A stretch of 64,000 bases of DNA from Anaeromonas gelatinilytica (lineage in GTDB: Bacteria; Bacillota; Clostridia; Tissierellales; SIT17), in assembly GCF_016820635.1 (NCBI RefSeq), contig NZ_WSFU01000008.1, positions 1 through 64,000 of the forward strand. Direction: 5' to 3'. Position 1 is the first letter of the stretch; every line of letters begins with the position of its first letter. The position numbers and the translations under genes were made by a program. The notes beneath the pieces were generated by a model, which was given only the letters and a program-made list of their open reading frames with translations, was not told the DNA's origin and made no database searches. Positions 35,953-45,880 of the stretch are shown here, one piece after another.

Positions 35953-36021
35953 ATATATAATAGATTTTAAAAAGTATATATCCTTTTCAACTCACATTGT
36001 GAAATAAATAATGAAAATAAT

Positions 36022-36061
36022 AAAAATAGTGTCAATCAATTAATTGATTGACACTATTTTT
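36022..36061. terminator. terminator of the TetR-MMPL operon
   Basis: Perfect 40-nt palindrome, two 20-nt arms (AAAAATAGTGTCAATCAATT and its complement), 70 bp past the last gene. A-run and T-run ends allow termination in both directions. Confidence 0.85.
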
Positions 36062-36094
36062 CTCTTAACCAGTTATCTCCTTTACAATATAAAG

Positions 36095-36134
36095 AACTAA
36101 ATCCGAATAAATAGTCTATTATTCGGATTTAGTT
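36095..36134. terminator. terminator of the VOR operon
   Basis: AACTAAATCCGAATAA/TTATTCGGATTTAGTT, 16-bp arms around an 8-nt loop, 50 bp past the last VOR gene on the minus strand. Confidence 0.85.
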
Positions 36135-36185
36135 TAAACTTATATTTAGATACATGAAAATGACATATACCTTTAAATATCTATA

Positions 36186-36722
36186 TTATCTTACTGCTTC
36201 TGCTCCTTTTTCTAAAGCTTCTTTGTTTATTGCTACTAAATTAGCTTTTGACTCACCAAATACTTTCTTAAATGCTTCTATTATTGACTCAGTTTTTACT
36301 GCTTTTGTTAATTCCAAATATGCTCCTAACATCACCATATTAGCTACTTTCGAATTTCCTAATTCATCGGCTAATTCATTTGCGGGAATATAATGTATAT
36401 TCAAATCATCCCTTTCAGATTTTATATCTATAAGAGAACTATTAATTAATAAATTTCCTTCTGGTAATACATCTGATTCAAATTTATCTAATGAAGGTCT
36501 ATTCATAACTATTGCTACTGTAGCTTCTGTAACTATAGGCGACCCTATAGGTTCATCTGAAACCATAACATTACAATTTGCGGTACCTCCACGCATTTCT
36601 GGACCATAAGAAGGTAACCATGAAACATTCTTGTTCTCTATCATTCCAGCATAAGTTAAAAGCTGTCCCATAGACATAACTCCCTGTCCACCGAATCCTG
36701 CTATTATAACTCTTTCTTGCAT
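36186..36722 (-). CDS. vorC: 2-oxoacid:ferredoxin oxidoreductase gamma subunit
   Basis: 178-residue gamma subunit of a VOR/KOR-type oxidoreductase, which together with alpha, beta and delta subunits oxidises a 2-oxoacid and CoA to acyl-CoA, CO2 and reduced ferredoxin. The GFGGQGVMSMGQLLTYAG nucleotide-like loop and the conserved PSYGPEMRGGTANCNVMVSD segment mark the family. It is the last gene of the operon, 1 bp from the beta subunit gene. Symbol letters vary between databases; substrate is inferred from operon context. Confidence 0.9.
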   Translation of the reverse strand: MQERVIIAGFGGQGVMSMGQLLTYAGMIENKNVSWLPSYGPEMRGGTANCNVMVSDEPIGSPIVTEATVAIVMNRPSLDKFESDVLPEGNLLINSSLIDIKSERDDLNIHYIPANELADELGNSKVANMVMLGAYLELTKAVKTESIIEAFKKVFGESKANLVAINKEALEKGAEAVR

Positions 36723-36723
36723 A

Positions 36724-37470
36724 TTATTTTACCCCCTCAGGTGTACATAAATTTCCTAACGGATAGTACGGAATCATATTATCTTCCAACCACTTAAGTG
36801 CCTCTACTGGTGTTAAGCCCCAGTTTGTAGGACAAGTTGACAACACTTCAACTATTCCAAAACCTTCTCCTTTTAATTGCATTTCAAAGGCTTTCTTTAT
36901 AGCTTTTTTAGCTTTTCTTACTTCGGCTGCATTGTGAACAGAAACTCTCTCTACAAATTTTGCTCCATCAAGTGTAGCAAGCATTTCTGATACTCTTATT
37001 GGATTACCTGCATGGGATGCATCTCTACCATAAGGTGCTGTAGTAGCCTTTTGTCCTACTAATGTTGTAGGTGCCATTTGTCCACCAGTCATACCATATA
37101 TAGCATTATTTACGAAAATCGTAGTTATTTTTTCTCCTCTTGCTGCTGCATGAACTATTTCTGCTGCTCCTATAGATGCAAGGTCTCCATCCCCTTGATA
37201 AGTAAATACTACTTTATCAGGATGAACTCTCTTTATTCCAGTAGCAACTGCTGGTGCTCTACCATGAGCTGCTTCTTGCATATCACAATTAAAATAATCA
37301 TATGCAAATACAGAACATCCAACTGGTGCTACTCCTATAGATTCTCCTAAAACATCAAGCTCTTCTAATACTTCTGCAACTAATCTATGGATTATACCAT
37401 GGGTACATCCTGGGCAGTAATGAAAAGGCTTATCTGTCAATCCTTTAGTTTTTTCAAATACCTTAGTCAT
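36724..37470 (-). CDS. vorA: 2-oxoacid:ferredoxin oxidoreductase beta subunit (TPP-binding)
   Basis: Thiamine-diphosphate-binding subunit of 248 residues. The [12 protein letters not shown] ... NN motif binds the Mg-TPP pyrophosphate. Conserved cysteines in YCPGCTHG suggest the usual 2-oxoacid oxidoreductase contacts with an iron-sulfur cluster. The C-terminus holds the STCPTNWG loop typical of KorB/VorA proteins. Its start overlaps the alpha subunit stop. Symbols differ among databases. Confidence 0.9.
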   Translation of the reverse strand: MTKVFEKTKGLTDKPFHYCPGCTHGIIHRLVAEVLEELDVLGESIGVAPVGCSVFAYDYFNCDMQEAAHGRAPAVATGIKRVHPDKVVFTYQGDGDLASIGAAEIVHAAARGEKITTIFVNNAIYGMTGGQMAPTTLVGQKATTAPYGRDASHAGNPIRVSEMLATLDGAKFVERVSVHNAAEVRKAKKAIKKAFEMQLKGEGFGIVEVLSTCPTNWGLTPVEALKWLEDNMIPYYPLGNLCTPEGVK

Positions 37471-38531
37471 TATTTTACACCCCCTGAAATCTTTTTAATT
37501 TCCTCTACAATAGCATCTGGAATTGGAACCATTCCTCCTGTTCTTCCATAAAAATGAACAGGTTTTCTTCCATTAATAGCTATCTTAACATCATCTATCA
37601 TCTGACCAGTACTCATTTCTACTGTAAGTATTCCCTTAGTCCTATCAGTTATTTCCTCAAAAGCTTTATCAGGGAATGGCCATAAGGTAATAGGTCTAAT
37701 AAGTCCAATTTTTATACCTTCTTCTTCACATTTAGCTATAGCATTTTTAACTACTCTTGAAGTTGTACCATAAGCAACTACTACAACATCAGCATCTTTT
37801 ACATTGTAGTTTTCATATCTTGTTTCATTTTCTTTCATTTCAGCATATTTATTTTCAAGTCTTATTACGTGATCCTCTAATTCTTGTGGATCTATATATA
37901 AAGAATTAATTATATTAGGTTTTCTTTCTCCTTTTGTACCATCTGTCGACCATGTTTTAGGTGCAATTGGTCTTTTCTTAGGTTCTTTAAATTCTACAGG
38001 TTCCATCATTTGACCAATCATACCATCTCCAATTACCATAACTGGATTTCTATATTGTTCAGCAACATCAAAAGCTTCCATAAGCAAGTCTACTGTTTCT
38101 TGAATAGTAGCAGGTGCATATACTAAATGTCTATAATCTCCATTTCCTCCACCTCTAGTTGCTTGATAATAATCAGATTGAGCAGGTTGTATTCCCCCTA
38201 ATCCTGGACCACCTCTAACTATGTTAACAATAACACATGGAAGCTCAGCTCCAGCAATATAAGATATACCTTCTTGCTTTAATGCAATACCAGGACTTGA
38301 AGATGATGTCATAACTCTTGCTCCAGCTCCAGCTGCTCCATATACCATATTTATCGCAGCAACCTCACTTTCAGCTTGCAAAAATACTCCCCCTATATTA
38401 GGAAGCTCTCTTGCCATATACTCTGGTAATTCATTTTGTGGTGTTATTGGGTAACCAAAGAAGTATTTACATCCTGCTTTAATAGCAGCTGCTCCTATGG
38501 CTTCATTTCCTTTCATCAATACTTTAGCCAT
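37470..38531 (-). CDS. vorB: 2-oxoacid:ferredoxin oxidoreductase alpha subunit (VorB type)
   Basis: Alpha subunit of 353 residues combining the TPP-enzyme pyrimidine-binding domain ([36 protein letters not shown]) and the C-terminal transketolase-like domain. The motif [13 protein letters not shown] and the [20 protein letters not shown] region match proteins annotated as 3-methyl-2-oxobutanoate dehydrogenase VorB. Branched-chain 2-oxoacids are therefore the favoured substrates; a 2-oxoglutarate enzyme is the alternative. The neighbouring acyl-phosphate genes support the branched-chain assignment. Confidence 0.9.
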   Translation of the reverse strand: MAKVLMKGNEAIGAAAIKAGCKYFFGYPITPQNELPEYMARELPNIGGVFLQAESEVAAINMVYGAAGAGARVMTSSSSPGIALKQEGISYIAGAELPCVIVNIVRGGPGLGGIQPAQSDYYQATRGGGNGDYRHLVYAPATIQETVDLLMEAFDVAEQYRNPVMVIGDGMIGQMMEPVEFKEPKKRPIAPKTWSTDGTKGERKPNIINSLYIDPQELEDHVIRLENKYAEMKENETRYENYNVKDADVVVVAYGTTSRVVKNAIAKCEEEGIKIGLIRPITLWPFPDKAFEEITDRTKGILTVEMSTGQMIDDVKIAINGRKPVHFYGRTGGMVPIPDAIVEEIKKISGGVK

Positions 38532-38546
38532 TTAATTCCCCTCCTA

Positions 38547-38777
38547 TTATTTCTCTATTATTCTTTCAACTTCAATTACAGTATCAGGACAGATTGTAGC
38601 ACAATTTGCACATCCAATACATTTGTCCATATCTGATACAGTAGCTGGATGATATCCTTTTACATTAATCTTTTCTCTGTTCATAACTACAATATCTACA
38701 GGACAAACAGTTGTACATAACTCACAACCTTTACATCTATCCTCATTAAAAGTAACAGCACCTTTTGACTTTGCCAT
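38547..38777 (-). CDS. vorD: 2[4Fe-4S] ferredoxin-like delta subunit
   Basis: 76-residue delta subunit with two complete cluster motifs, CKGCELCTTVCP and CIGCANCATICP, separated by about 25 residues with a conserved YHPATVSD. It carries electrons from the TPP site to free ferredoxin. The N-terminal MAKSKGAV extension is as in VOR/KOR delta subunits. First of the four oxidoreductase genes, 15 bp before alpha. Confidence 0.93.
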   Translation of the reverse strand: MAKSKGAVTFNEDRCKGCELCTTVCPVDIVVMNREKINVKGYHPATVSDMDKCIGCANCATICPDTVIEVERIIEK

Positions 38778-38832
38778 TCATAACCCTCCCTCTTATAATT
38801 AATTCTTTATATTAAGCTTTAATCAAAGCCTA

Positions 38833-39507
38833 TTAACTCATCCAATCTTCCCTCATATACATTTTAATGGGGAAGATTTCACCTTCTATATCTTTAGGCA
38901 ATTCTTTTGCAACATTCTCTATACAAGATACATATCTAATAGGAACATTTAATTCCTCTGATACTTCTTTGCAAAGTTCTTGACCTCTTAATACATCCTC
39001 TATTGTGGTACTTCTTAATAAATGGGTATTATTTATTAACCCAGTAACTTTAGCCCTAGATTGAACCTCTATATTTTTCAAATAGGCAATAGTCTTCTCC
39101 TTCGTTTGAGTTTCAAATCTATTAGCATTTATCACGAATAACATATCATATTTTCCTTTTTGGAAATATTCATGATATCTTCCTAAGGATCTAGCTCCTA
39201 TTGGATCTCCTCCTACATCTAAAACTGCCTCAAAAGTTTCATCTTGTAATGGAGTCAATACTTCTCCTGAAATAGCAGGCAAATCAGAGCTTGCCCCTTT
39301 TATTGAACTACCTATTACTCTAATACCTAGATCACTTAAGAATCCTTCTTTTTCTCTACTTCTAAAATAAGGATTTACTACATCTAAATCCACTATTGCT
39401 ACCTTTTTATTAACCCCAGCTAACTTAACTGCATAATTTACTGCAAATTCAGTCTTCCCACTTCCATAATGTCCAGTTATTACCCTTATTCTATTGTCTT
39501 TTAACAT
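38833..39507 (-). CDS. P-loop ATP-binding protein of the acyl-phosphate operon (unknown role)
   Basis: 224-residue SIMIBI-class P-loop protein. Walker A is GHYGSGKTE (12-20). A MinD/CobQ-like Asp follows in AIVDLDVVNPYFR, and a second acidic segment lies at LDVGGDPIGARSLGRY. No membrane or DNA-binding part is visible. Proteins of this kind recur next to VOR and butyrate-kinase genes in Clostridia, by my recollection, without known function. A role in cofactor or iron-sulfur insertion, or in energising substrate entry, is speculation. It lies between buk and vorD and is certainly part of the operon. Confidence 0.85.
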   Translation of the reverse strand: MLKDNRIRVITGHYGSGKTEFAVNYAVKLAGVNKKVAIVDLDVVNPYFRSREKEGFLSDLGIRVIGSSIKGASSDLPAISGEVLTPLQDETFEAVLDVGGDPIGARSLGRYHEYFQKGKYDMLFVINANRFETQTKEKTIAYLKNIEVQSRAKVTGLINNTHLLRSTTIEDVLRGQELCKEVSEELNVPIRYVSCIENVAKELPKDIEGEIFPIKMYMREDWMS

Positions 39508-39525
39508 AAAACCACCCTTAAGTGT

Positions 39526-40602
39526 TTATTTGTATTTTTTTGCTTTTTCTTCTCCTCTTAATACTCTAAGTCCACCTTGAGCTAGGGCAATCATCTCATC
39601 TTCTCCTGGATATATAAACATTTTTCCAATAAATTCTACATTCTCTTTTATCCAAGATATAAACTCTTTGTCATATGCTATGCCACCTGTTATAATGATT
39701 CCATCAACTTCTCCTTTTAATACTGCAGCACAAGCACCTATTTCTTTAGATATTTGATAAGCCATAGCTTTATATACTAATTCAGATTTTTCATTTCCTT
39801 CTTCAATCATTTTTGAAACTTCTCTAGCATCATTAGTTCCTAGATATGCAACTAATCCACCTTTTCCTTTTATCATTTTCTTTATATCTTTTAATTCATA
39901 TTTTCCTGAATAACAAAGTTTAGCTAAGTCTCCAGCTGGAACTCCTCCAGATCTTTCAGGAGAAAAAGGTCCATCTCCATCTAATGCATTATTTACATCT
40001 ATAACTCTTCCATTTCTATGAGCACCTACAGATACTCCACCACCAAGATGTGCAACTATAAAGTTTAATTCTTCATATTTTTTTCCTAGTTCATCTGCTG
40101 CCCTTCTTGCTACAGCCTTTTGATTCAATGCATGAAATATACTTATTCTTTCTAATTCAGGCATTCCTGATACTCTTGCCACATCATCTAACTCATCTAC
40201 AACAACAGGATCAACTATAAAAGATGGAATATTTAATTGAGAGGCTATTTCTTCGGCAATTATTCCTCCAATATTTGATGCATGTTCTCCTAATACTCCT
40301 GTCTTTAAATCTTCTAACATTTTTTCATTAACTTCATATGTTCCACCAGGTATAGGCTTCAAAAGACCTCCTCTACCTATTATTGCTTGAAATTTTCTGA
40401 TATTTATACCTTTCTCATTTAGGGTTTCAAGAATTATATTCTTTCTAAACTCATATTGATCATAAATCTTATCAAAATTTTTTAATTCACCTGAAGAATG
40501 TCTTAATGTTTCTTCTAATACTACCTTCTCGTTATCATAAACCGCAATTTTTGTCGAAGTAGATCCTGGATTTATTACTAATAATCTATAAGAATTGGTC
40601 AT
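39526..40602 (-). CDS. buk: butyrate kinase family enzyme (copy 1)
   Basis: Acyl-phosphate kinase of 358 residues, making ATP from butyryl- or branched-chain acyl phosphate. ASKHA-fold motifs are intact: phosphate 1 [15 protein letters not shown], the [11 protein letters not shown] segment, [15 protein letters not shown] and [15 protein letters not shown]. The first codon overlaps the ptb stop by four bases. A second kinase of the same family is encoded on the other side of ptb; the two copies differ enough throughout to suggest different chain specificity, but this is inference. Confidence 0.93.
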   Translation of the reverse strand: MTNSYRLLVINPGSTSTKIAVYDNEKVVLEETLRHSSGELKNFDKIYDQYEFRKNIILETLNEKGINIRKFQAIIGRGGLLKPIPGGTYEVNEKMLEDLKTGVLGEHASNIGGIIAEEIASQLNIPSFIVDPVVVDELDDVARVSGMPELERISIFHALNQKAVARRAADELGKKYEELNFIVAHLGGGVSVGAHRNGRVIDVNNALDGDGPFSPERSGGVPAGDLAKLCYSGKYELKDIKKMIKGKGGLVAYLGTNDAREVSKMIEEGNEKSELVYKAMAYQISKEIGACAAVLKGEVDGIIITGGIAYDKEFISWIKENVEFIGKMFIYPGEDEMIALAQGGLRVLRGEEKAKKYK

Positions 40603-41522
40603 TTTTGTTGTTCCTCCTTATTTTTTGATGCCATTAATGCTCCTAGAGCTATAGAATTTAATTTTGCAGATTCACTATCTGCCCTTGATGTTAATACTAC
40701 AGGTGCCTTTGCACCAACTATTACTCCAGCATTTTCAGCTCCAGCTAAAAATACTAAAGCTTTATATAAAATATTTCCTGCTTCTATATCAGGCATTAAT
40801 AATATGTCTGCATCTCCAGCTACAGGATGATTTATTCCTTTATGCTTTGCTGCTTCCATTGATATCGCATTATCTAAAGCAAATGGCCCCTTAACAACAC
40901 AATTTTTTATTTCTCCATTTTCATTCATTTCAGTAAGTTTAGATGCATCTACTGTATCTGGCATCTTAAGATTAACTTTCTCTTTTGCACATATAACTGC
41001 AACTTTAGGTTCTTCTATACCCAAGGATTGAGCTACAAAATTAGCATTTTCTAGTATTTCTTTTTTAGCTTCTAATGATGGTGCAATATTCATAGCCGCA
41101 TCAGTTACAAATAATACCTTTTCATAAGTAAGTATATCAAAAACTGCAACATGACTCAATATTTTACCTGTTTTAAGTCCTACATCATCATTTAACACGA
41201 CCTTAAGAATTATTGATGTATCAACTAATCCTTTCATAATCATATGAGCCTTTCCTGTACTTACTAATTCAACAGCCTTTAAAGATGCCTCTTTTACATC
41301 TTTAATATCTACTATTCCAAACTTATCTATATCAAGTCCGATACTTTTTCCAATTTCTATTATCTTTTCCTTATCGCCTACCAATATGGCATCTGCTATT
41401 TCTCTTTCTTTAGCTTCTTTAACAGCTAGCAAAACTTCTTTATCTTGAGCTACTGCAACAGATAGAATTTTTGATCCTTTTTCCCTCGCTAAATTTAGCA
41501 CATCATCAAAATTTCTAATCAT
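40599..41522 (-). CDS. ptb: phosphate butyryltransferase
   Basis: 307-residue PTA/PTB-family phosphotransacylase converting acyl-CoA and phosphate to acyl phosphate. The C-terminal substrate and phosphate loops around [19 protein letters not shown] and the [13 protein letters not shown] segment are conserved; named here by these short cores. Its start overlaps buk2 stop by 8 bp and its stop overlaps buk1 start by 4 bp, so translation of the three is coupled. With the VOR enzyme, isobutyryl- and isovaleryl-CoA are likely substrates besides butyryl-CoA. Confidence 0.93.
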   Translation of the reverse strand: MIRNFDDVLNLAREKGSKILSVAVAQDKEVLLAVKEAKEREIADAILVGDKEKIIEIGKSIGLDIDKFGIVDIKDVKEASLKAVELVSTGKAHMIMKGLVDTSIILKVVLNDDVGLKTGKILSHVAVFDILTYEKVLFVTDAAMNIAPSLEAKKEILENANFVAQSLGIEEPKVAVICAKEKVNLKMPDTVDASKLTEMNENGEIKNCVVKGPFALDNAISMEAAKHKGINHPVAGDADILLMPDIEAGNILYKALVFLAGAENAGVIVGAKAPVVLTSRADSESAKLNSIALGALMASKNKEEQQK

Positions 41523-42606
41523 TTAAATCCACCTTTTCATCATAAAGTTTTACTTCTTCTCTTCCTTCTAATACTCTTAATGCCCCTTCATTTAACGCCT
41601 CCAATTCATCCTCTCCTGGATAAATTCTTATGGGCCCTATGAATTGAACCATATCCTCAATATAAAATGTAAGCATATTAGAATAAGCTAGTCCTCCAGT
41701 GAGGATAATATAATCCACTTTTCCCCTTAATGTTGATGCCATTTTACCTATCTCTTTTCCTATTTGATAAGCCATAGCATTAAATATCAATTTAGCTTCT
41801 TCATCTCCTGAATTAATTCTTTCTACTACTTCCTTAGCATTATTTGTTCCCAAATAACCAACTAATCCAGCTTTTCCTCTTAATTTCTTTTTTATTTCTC
41901 CAAGAGTATATTTATCAGAAAAACAGAGTTTAGCTAATTGTCCTACCGGTACTTCTCCAGCTCTTTCTGGAGAAAATGGTCCCATTTCATTTGCATTGTT
42001 TACATCTATTATTTTACCTTTTTCAATGGCAGCTACAGATATTCCTCCACCTAAATGAGCAATTACTAAATTAAGTGAGTCATATTTCCTATTGATTTCA
42101 TCAGCTAATCTATAAGCTACTGCTCTAATATTTAAGGCATGTAGTAAGGATTTTCTAGGAATTTCAGGTATTCCAGAAATTCTAGCTATATCATGAAATT
42201 CATCTACGGCCACAGGATCTACTATAAAAGAAGGTATATTAACTCTATCTCCCAACCCTCTTGCTATCAATCCTCCAAGATTCGATGCATGTTCTCCTTG
42301 TATACCTACCTTTAAATCCTCAATCATTTGTTCACTTATCTTATAAGTTCCTGCTGGCATTGGCCTTAACATACCTCCGCGACCCACTACTGCCCTAAGT
42401 TGTTCTAGATCAATATTATCTTCTGATAATACTTCTAATATCAAATCCATCCTATACTCATATTGATCCGTAATTTTTTCGAATTTCTCTAATTGTGTTG
42501 AATCATGTTCTAACTTCTTTTCTAAAACCTTTTCCTTATCTTTAAAAATAGCAATTTTAGTAGAAGTAGAACCAGGGTTTATGGTTAAAATAAATTCTTT
42601 ATTCAT
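41515..42606 (-). CDS. buk: butyrate kinase family enzyme (copy 2)
   Basis: Second acyl-phosphate kinase, 363 residues and first gene of the operon. ASKHA motifs are intact: [50 protein letters not shown] and IILTGGLAYSN. Compared with copy 1 it differs in most non-motif positions, and the start is an ATG preceded by GGGAGTGAAGG. The sigma-54 promoter lies about 40 bp upstream. A butyrate or branched-chain fatty-acid kinase role fits; acetate kinase is unlikely. Confidence 0.93.
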   Translation of the reverse strand: MNKEFILTINPGSTSTKIAIFKDKEKVLEKKLEHDSTQLEKFEKITDQYEYRMDLILEVLSEDNIDLEQLRAVVGRGGMLRPMPAGTYKISEQMIEDLKVGIQGEHASNLGGLIARGLGDRVNIPSFIVDPVAVDEFHDIARISGIPEIPRKSLLHALNIRAVAYRLADEINRKYDSLNLVIAHLGGGISVAAIEKGKIIDVNNANEMGPFSPERAGEVPVGQLAKLCFSDKYTLGEIKKKLRGKAGLVGYLGTNNAKEVVERINSGDEEAKLIFNAMAYQIGKEIGKMASTLRGKVDYIILTGGLAYSNMLTFYIEDMVQFIGPIRIYPGEDELEALNEGALRVLEGREEVKLYDEKVDLND

Positions 42607-42643
42607 TCCTTCACTCCCGTTATTTTTTCTATTATATTAATAG

Positions 42644-42660
42644 TGCAAAATACATGCCAA
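42644..42660 (-). promoter_or_regulatory. sigma-54 promoter of the acyl-phosphate/VOR operon
   Basis: On the minus strand TTGGCATG-TATT-TTGCA gives the -24 GG and -12 GC with the required 10 bp between, a near-perfect match to TGGCAC-N5-TTGC. It lies 38 bp upstream of the first kinase start codon. A sigma-54 activator gene is directly upstream, so regulation is well supported. Confidence 0.93.
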
Positions 42661-42799
42661 ATTAAAAACTCTTATTTGTTAGTCTTATTAAAATAATTAT
42701 ATTAATTGTATAATGATTAAAACATAAATAATACTCACTATTTGTCATATCAATCTAATAAAAAAATATGAAGTATTATAATTCTTCATATTTATGTTC

Positions 42800-42857
42800 T
42801 GCAATTTGTTGCATGCATATTTTTTCAGTAATATAAACCCAACTGCAATTTGTTGCA
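42800..42857. promoter_or_regulatory. two upstream activator sites TGCAATTTGTTGCA
   Basis: Identical 14-mers TGCAA-TTTG-TTGCA at 42800-42813 and 42844-42857, 44 bp centre to centre (about four helical turns). Each is a 5-bp inverted repeat. They lie about 150-200 bp upstream of the sigma-54 promoter, the usual enhancer distance, and next to the end of the activator gene. Confidence 0.88.
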
Positions 42858-42859
42858 CG

Positions 42860-44575
42860 TTATTCTATTTTATATTTATCTATTTTATAATATAAACTTC
42901 TTACAGAAATACCTAATACCTTAGCTGTATCAGTTCTATTACCATTATATTTTTTTAAAATTTTAACTATGTGATTCTTCTCTGCCAACTCTACAACATC
43001 ACTTAAACCTTCTATTTTTTCTTCATCTGATGATTTATATTCTATTTTTTCCAGTATATCTATATAATTTTCTATAATCTTAGGAAGATGTTTCTTTTCA
43101 ATTTTCGTTTTATTTAATTTCATATTAATTATTGCTCTACCTATAATATTTTCTAATTCTCTAATATTTCCCGGCCAATCATGTTCTTTAAGCAATTCTA
43201 ATGCTTCTTCTGAAATATCAGTTATTGCTCTTCCATATTCTTGATTAAGTTTTCTAATAGAATTAAATACTAATGCTGGTAAATCATCCTTTCTATATCT
43301 CAAAGGAGGTATTTCTATAGGAATTACATTCAATCTATAATATAAATCCTTTCTAAATCTACCTTCTTTTACTGCATTTTCTAAATTCATATTAGTAGCA
43401 CCTATTATCCTCACATTAACACTTATAGACTTAGAACCACCTACTCTTACAACTTCTTTTTCTTGTAGTACCCTTAATAATTTTACTTGGGTACTTAAAC
43501 TTATTTCTCCTATTTCATCCAAGAAAATCGTTCCTCTGGAGGCCTGTTCAAAAAGTCCCTTTTTCCCACCTTTTTTAGCTCCAGTAAAAGCTCCTTCTTC
43601 ATAGCCAAATAATTCACTTTCTAATAAGCTTTCACTCAAGGCAGTACAATTAACTCGAATAAACTGATTAAATTTTCTATTACTCGCATTATGAATTGCG
43701 TGAGCAAAAAGTTCTTTACCAGTTCCACTTTCTCCCCTCAAAAGGACTGTTGCTGGAATTCTAGCAGCTTTTTTAGCCTTTTCTATAGCTTCCTTTATTT
43801 TAATATTTTCTCCTACAATATCTTCAAATGTATATTTAGCTTCTAACTTTCTTATTATTTCCTTCGCTAAATCAAGCTCATCTGTAAGCTTCATTAAATC
43901 AGATACATCATGAAGAATACCTACACTGCCTCTTAATTCTCCATCAACTATCATCGGAGCAGCTGTAGCTATTACTTCCTTTTTATTGGGTCCTACTTTC
44001 ATCCTTGCATTCTTTACAGGTTTCTTATTTTTTAATACCTTTAAATGTATACTCTCACCTTCAGCTATATCCGCTGTTGCAATTTTTCCTATAACATCTT
44101 TTTTACTCAATCCTGTAAGTTTAGTATAAGCAGGATTAATCATTAAATTTATTCCATCCTGATCTACCACTGATATTGCATCCTGAGTTGAATTAAAAAC
44201 TGCTTCCAACATACTCTGAATTTCTTTTAAATTAGTAACTTGAGAAAATAGTTCTTTAACTTCCGTGATATCTCTGAAAACAGCTACAGCTCCTATTATT
44301 TCGTCATTTTCATTTTTTACAGGCATTCTATTTGTGATTATCTTTATGTTTCCTAAATCTTGTTGCCTGTTTAATTCATAATCTCCTGTTCTTAATATAT
44401 ACATTAATCTAGTATTCAAAATTACTTTCTCTACTTCTTTCTTTAAAGCATATTCCTTATTTATACCAGTTAATTTCTCTGCAGCTCTATTAAACAATGT
44501 AATTATACCATCTTTATTTACTGCTATCATTGCATCATGGGTTGAATTTAATATTATCTCTAAATCTTTCCTCAA
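42860..44575 (-). CDS. sigma-54-dependent activator with two PAS domains
   Basis: 571-residue enhancer-binding protein. Two N-terminal PAS domains (about 1-110 and 125-230) sense an unknown ligand. The AAA+ domain (about 250-485) has Walker A GESGTGKE, the sigma-54 contact loop GAFTGA, Walker B IFLDEIGE and an arginine finger. A Fis-like helix-turn-helix forms the end ([20 protein letters not shown]). A TTG start follows AGGAGTGG. The two palindromes next to its 3' end and the sigma-54 promoter beyond them are the obvious targets. It probably measures a 2-oxoacid or amino-acid signal through PAS; that part is inference. Confidence 0.95.
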   Translation of the reverse strand: MRKDLEIILNSTHDAMIAVNKDGIITLFNRAAEKLTGINKEYALKKEVEKVILNTRLMYILRTGDYELNRQQDLGNIKIITNRMPVKNENDEIIGAVAVFRDITEVKELFSQVTNLKEIQSMLEAVFNSTQDAISVVDQDGINLMINPAYTKLTGLSKKDVIGKIATADIAEGESIHLKVLKNKKPVKNARMKVGPNKKEVIATAAPMIVDGELRGSVGILHDVSDLMKLTDELDLAKEIIRKLEAKYTFEDIVGENIKIKEAIEKAKKAARIPATVLLRGESGTGKELFAHAIHNASNRKFNQFIRVNCTALSESLLESELFGYEEGAFTGAKKGGKKGLFEQASRGTIFLDEIGEISLSTQVKLLRVLQEKEVVRVGGSKSISVNVRIIGATNMNLENAVKEGRFRKDLYYRLNVIPIEIPPLRYRKDDLPALVFNSIRKLNQEYGRAITDISEEALELLKEHDWPGNIRELENIIGRAIINMKLNKTKIEKKHLPKIIENYIDILEKIEYKSSDEEKIEGLSDVVELAEKNHIVKILKKYNGNRTDTAKVLGISVRSLYYKIDKYKIE

Positions 44576-44605
44576 TTTATACCACTCCTAGAATGATATT
44601 TAATT

Positions 44606-45880
44606 CTATGTCGAGTCAGTCTCTTCTTCGGGTTCCTCTTCATTTTCTTCAATAGTGTTTTCTTCTATTATTATATCTAATGTATCAGGATTAATTTCCT
44701 CGATTTCTATATCATCTGGAAATTCTACTTCAATGCCTACAGCATGATTTCCTACAGATAAATCTTTTAAATCCATATATACTTTTAAATCCTCTTTTTC
44801 TATATCTTTAATTTGATTTTTTTGTCCTATTATAGTTATTTTTATTTTATCTTTCCCATTTTCTGATTCATTTAATTTAAATTCATAATCTTCATTAATA
44901 TTTCTTCCTTCTATTTCTTCCTTATCAAATTCAAATGTTTTTCTTTCTTCTTTAGAAATATTAACAGTAACTTTCGGTTTAACATCACTGGCTAAATATA
45001 CTCCTTCTGGCAATTCTAGTTCAACTTCATTTTCTACACTATTATTTTCTTGGCTAATATTGATTGGTTTTGTTTTAACTACATCAATATCTTTAACCAC
45101 ATCTTCTGAACCTTTTATAGTTATTTTCTTAGGACTCACTTCAATATCTTCTAATTGATAATTATCCGATGGAGCCCCTTCAATAACAGGTTCAATTTCT
45201 ACATCCTTAAGTTTTAAAATAGACACTTCTACATTTACTGTATTAGGTTCTTTCTCTAACCTAGTTATTTCTTCATTGTCTGAATTTAATAATTTCATCG
45301 GAACTGAAGTACTTATATCTTTTTCTATTTCATCTATATTGACTGTAGCCATAACTTTATTCACTTTATTAACTATACTCCTTGGTCCTCTAACCAATAC
45401 TTCATCAGGAGATATATTAATCTCTCCATCTGCATATCCTTCCTTAGGTTCTCCAGATAAATTTACAGATATAGGCATTTGCTTTTCTATCAATTTGTCA
45501 ATATTGACTTCTATAGTTTTAGGATAATAATTTACTATTTCCCCATTTGATGTCCCAGTAATTTCGATTGGAACTTTATTTACTCCTTCTCTATAACCTC
45601 TTAAATCTATTCGGGCTGTTATATCATCTCTACCTATTCCTAATATATTATTTCTTCTTCCTTTAACTTCTACCGTTATTGATTTTTCTCCTAATTCCAT
45701 AAGCATGAGATTATCTCGTTCCAAACTAGACTCATTCAATATCTCAACATCTACATTTGATATTGTTTTTACTATTTCAGGATTAACTTCACTCATAACA
45801 TAAGCCCACATTATAAATGCAAAAAATACAGCTACTATCTTCATTGTAAAATTTCTATCTGTCAGATCAATCTTTTTCAT
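44606..45880 (-). CDS. cdaR: YbbR-domain protein, CdaA regulator
   Basis: Membrane-anchored protein of 424 residues from ATG 45880: one N-terminal helix (about 10-32), four YbbR beta-domains in the extracytoplasmic part (about 40-395), and a Glu-rich tail. In Firmicutes CdaR binds and controls the diadenylate cyclase CdaA. The start overlaps the cdaA stop by 14 bp, and AGGAATAAG is placed before it. A long C-terminal acidic tract is unusual but seen in clostridial homologues. The activator gene 31 bp downstream is in the same direction, so partial co-transcription is possible. Confidence 0.9.
   Translation of the reverse strand: MKKIDLTDRNFTMKIVAVFFAFIMWAYVMSEVNPEIVKTISNVDVEILNESSLERDNLMLMELGEKSITVEVKGRRNNILGIGRDDITARIDLRGYREGVNKVPIEITGTSNGEIVNYYPKTIEVNIDKLIEKQMPISVNLSGEPKEGYADGEINISPDEVLVRGPRSIVNKVNKVMATVNIDEIEKDISTSVPMKLLNSDNEEITRLEKEPNTVNVEVSILKLKDVEIEPVIEGAPSDNYQLEDIEVSPKKITIKGSEDVVKDIDVVKTKPINISQENNSVENEVELELPEGVYLASDVKPKVTVNISKEERKTFEFDKEEIEGRNINEDYEFKLNESENGKDKIKITIIGQKNQIKDIEKEDLKVYMDLKDLSVGNHAVGIEVEFPDDIEIEEINPDTLDIIIEENTIEENEEEPEEETDST

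Noticed and set aside
36001-36140. Paired palindromes suspected to be attachment or insertion sites
   Set aside because: They are the terminators of two convergent operons, one for each direction, and no integrase or duplication is present.
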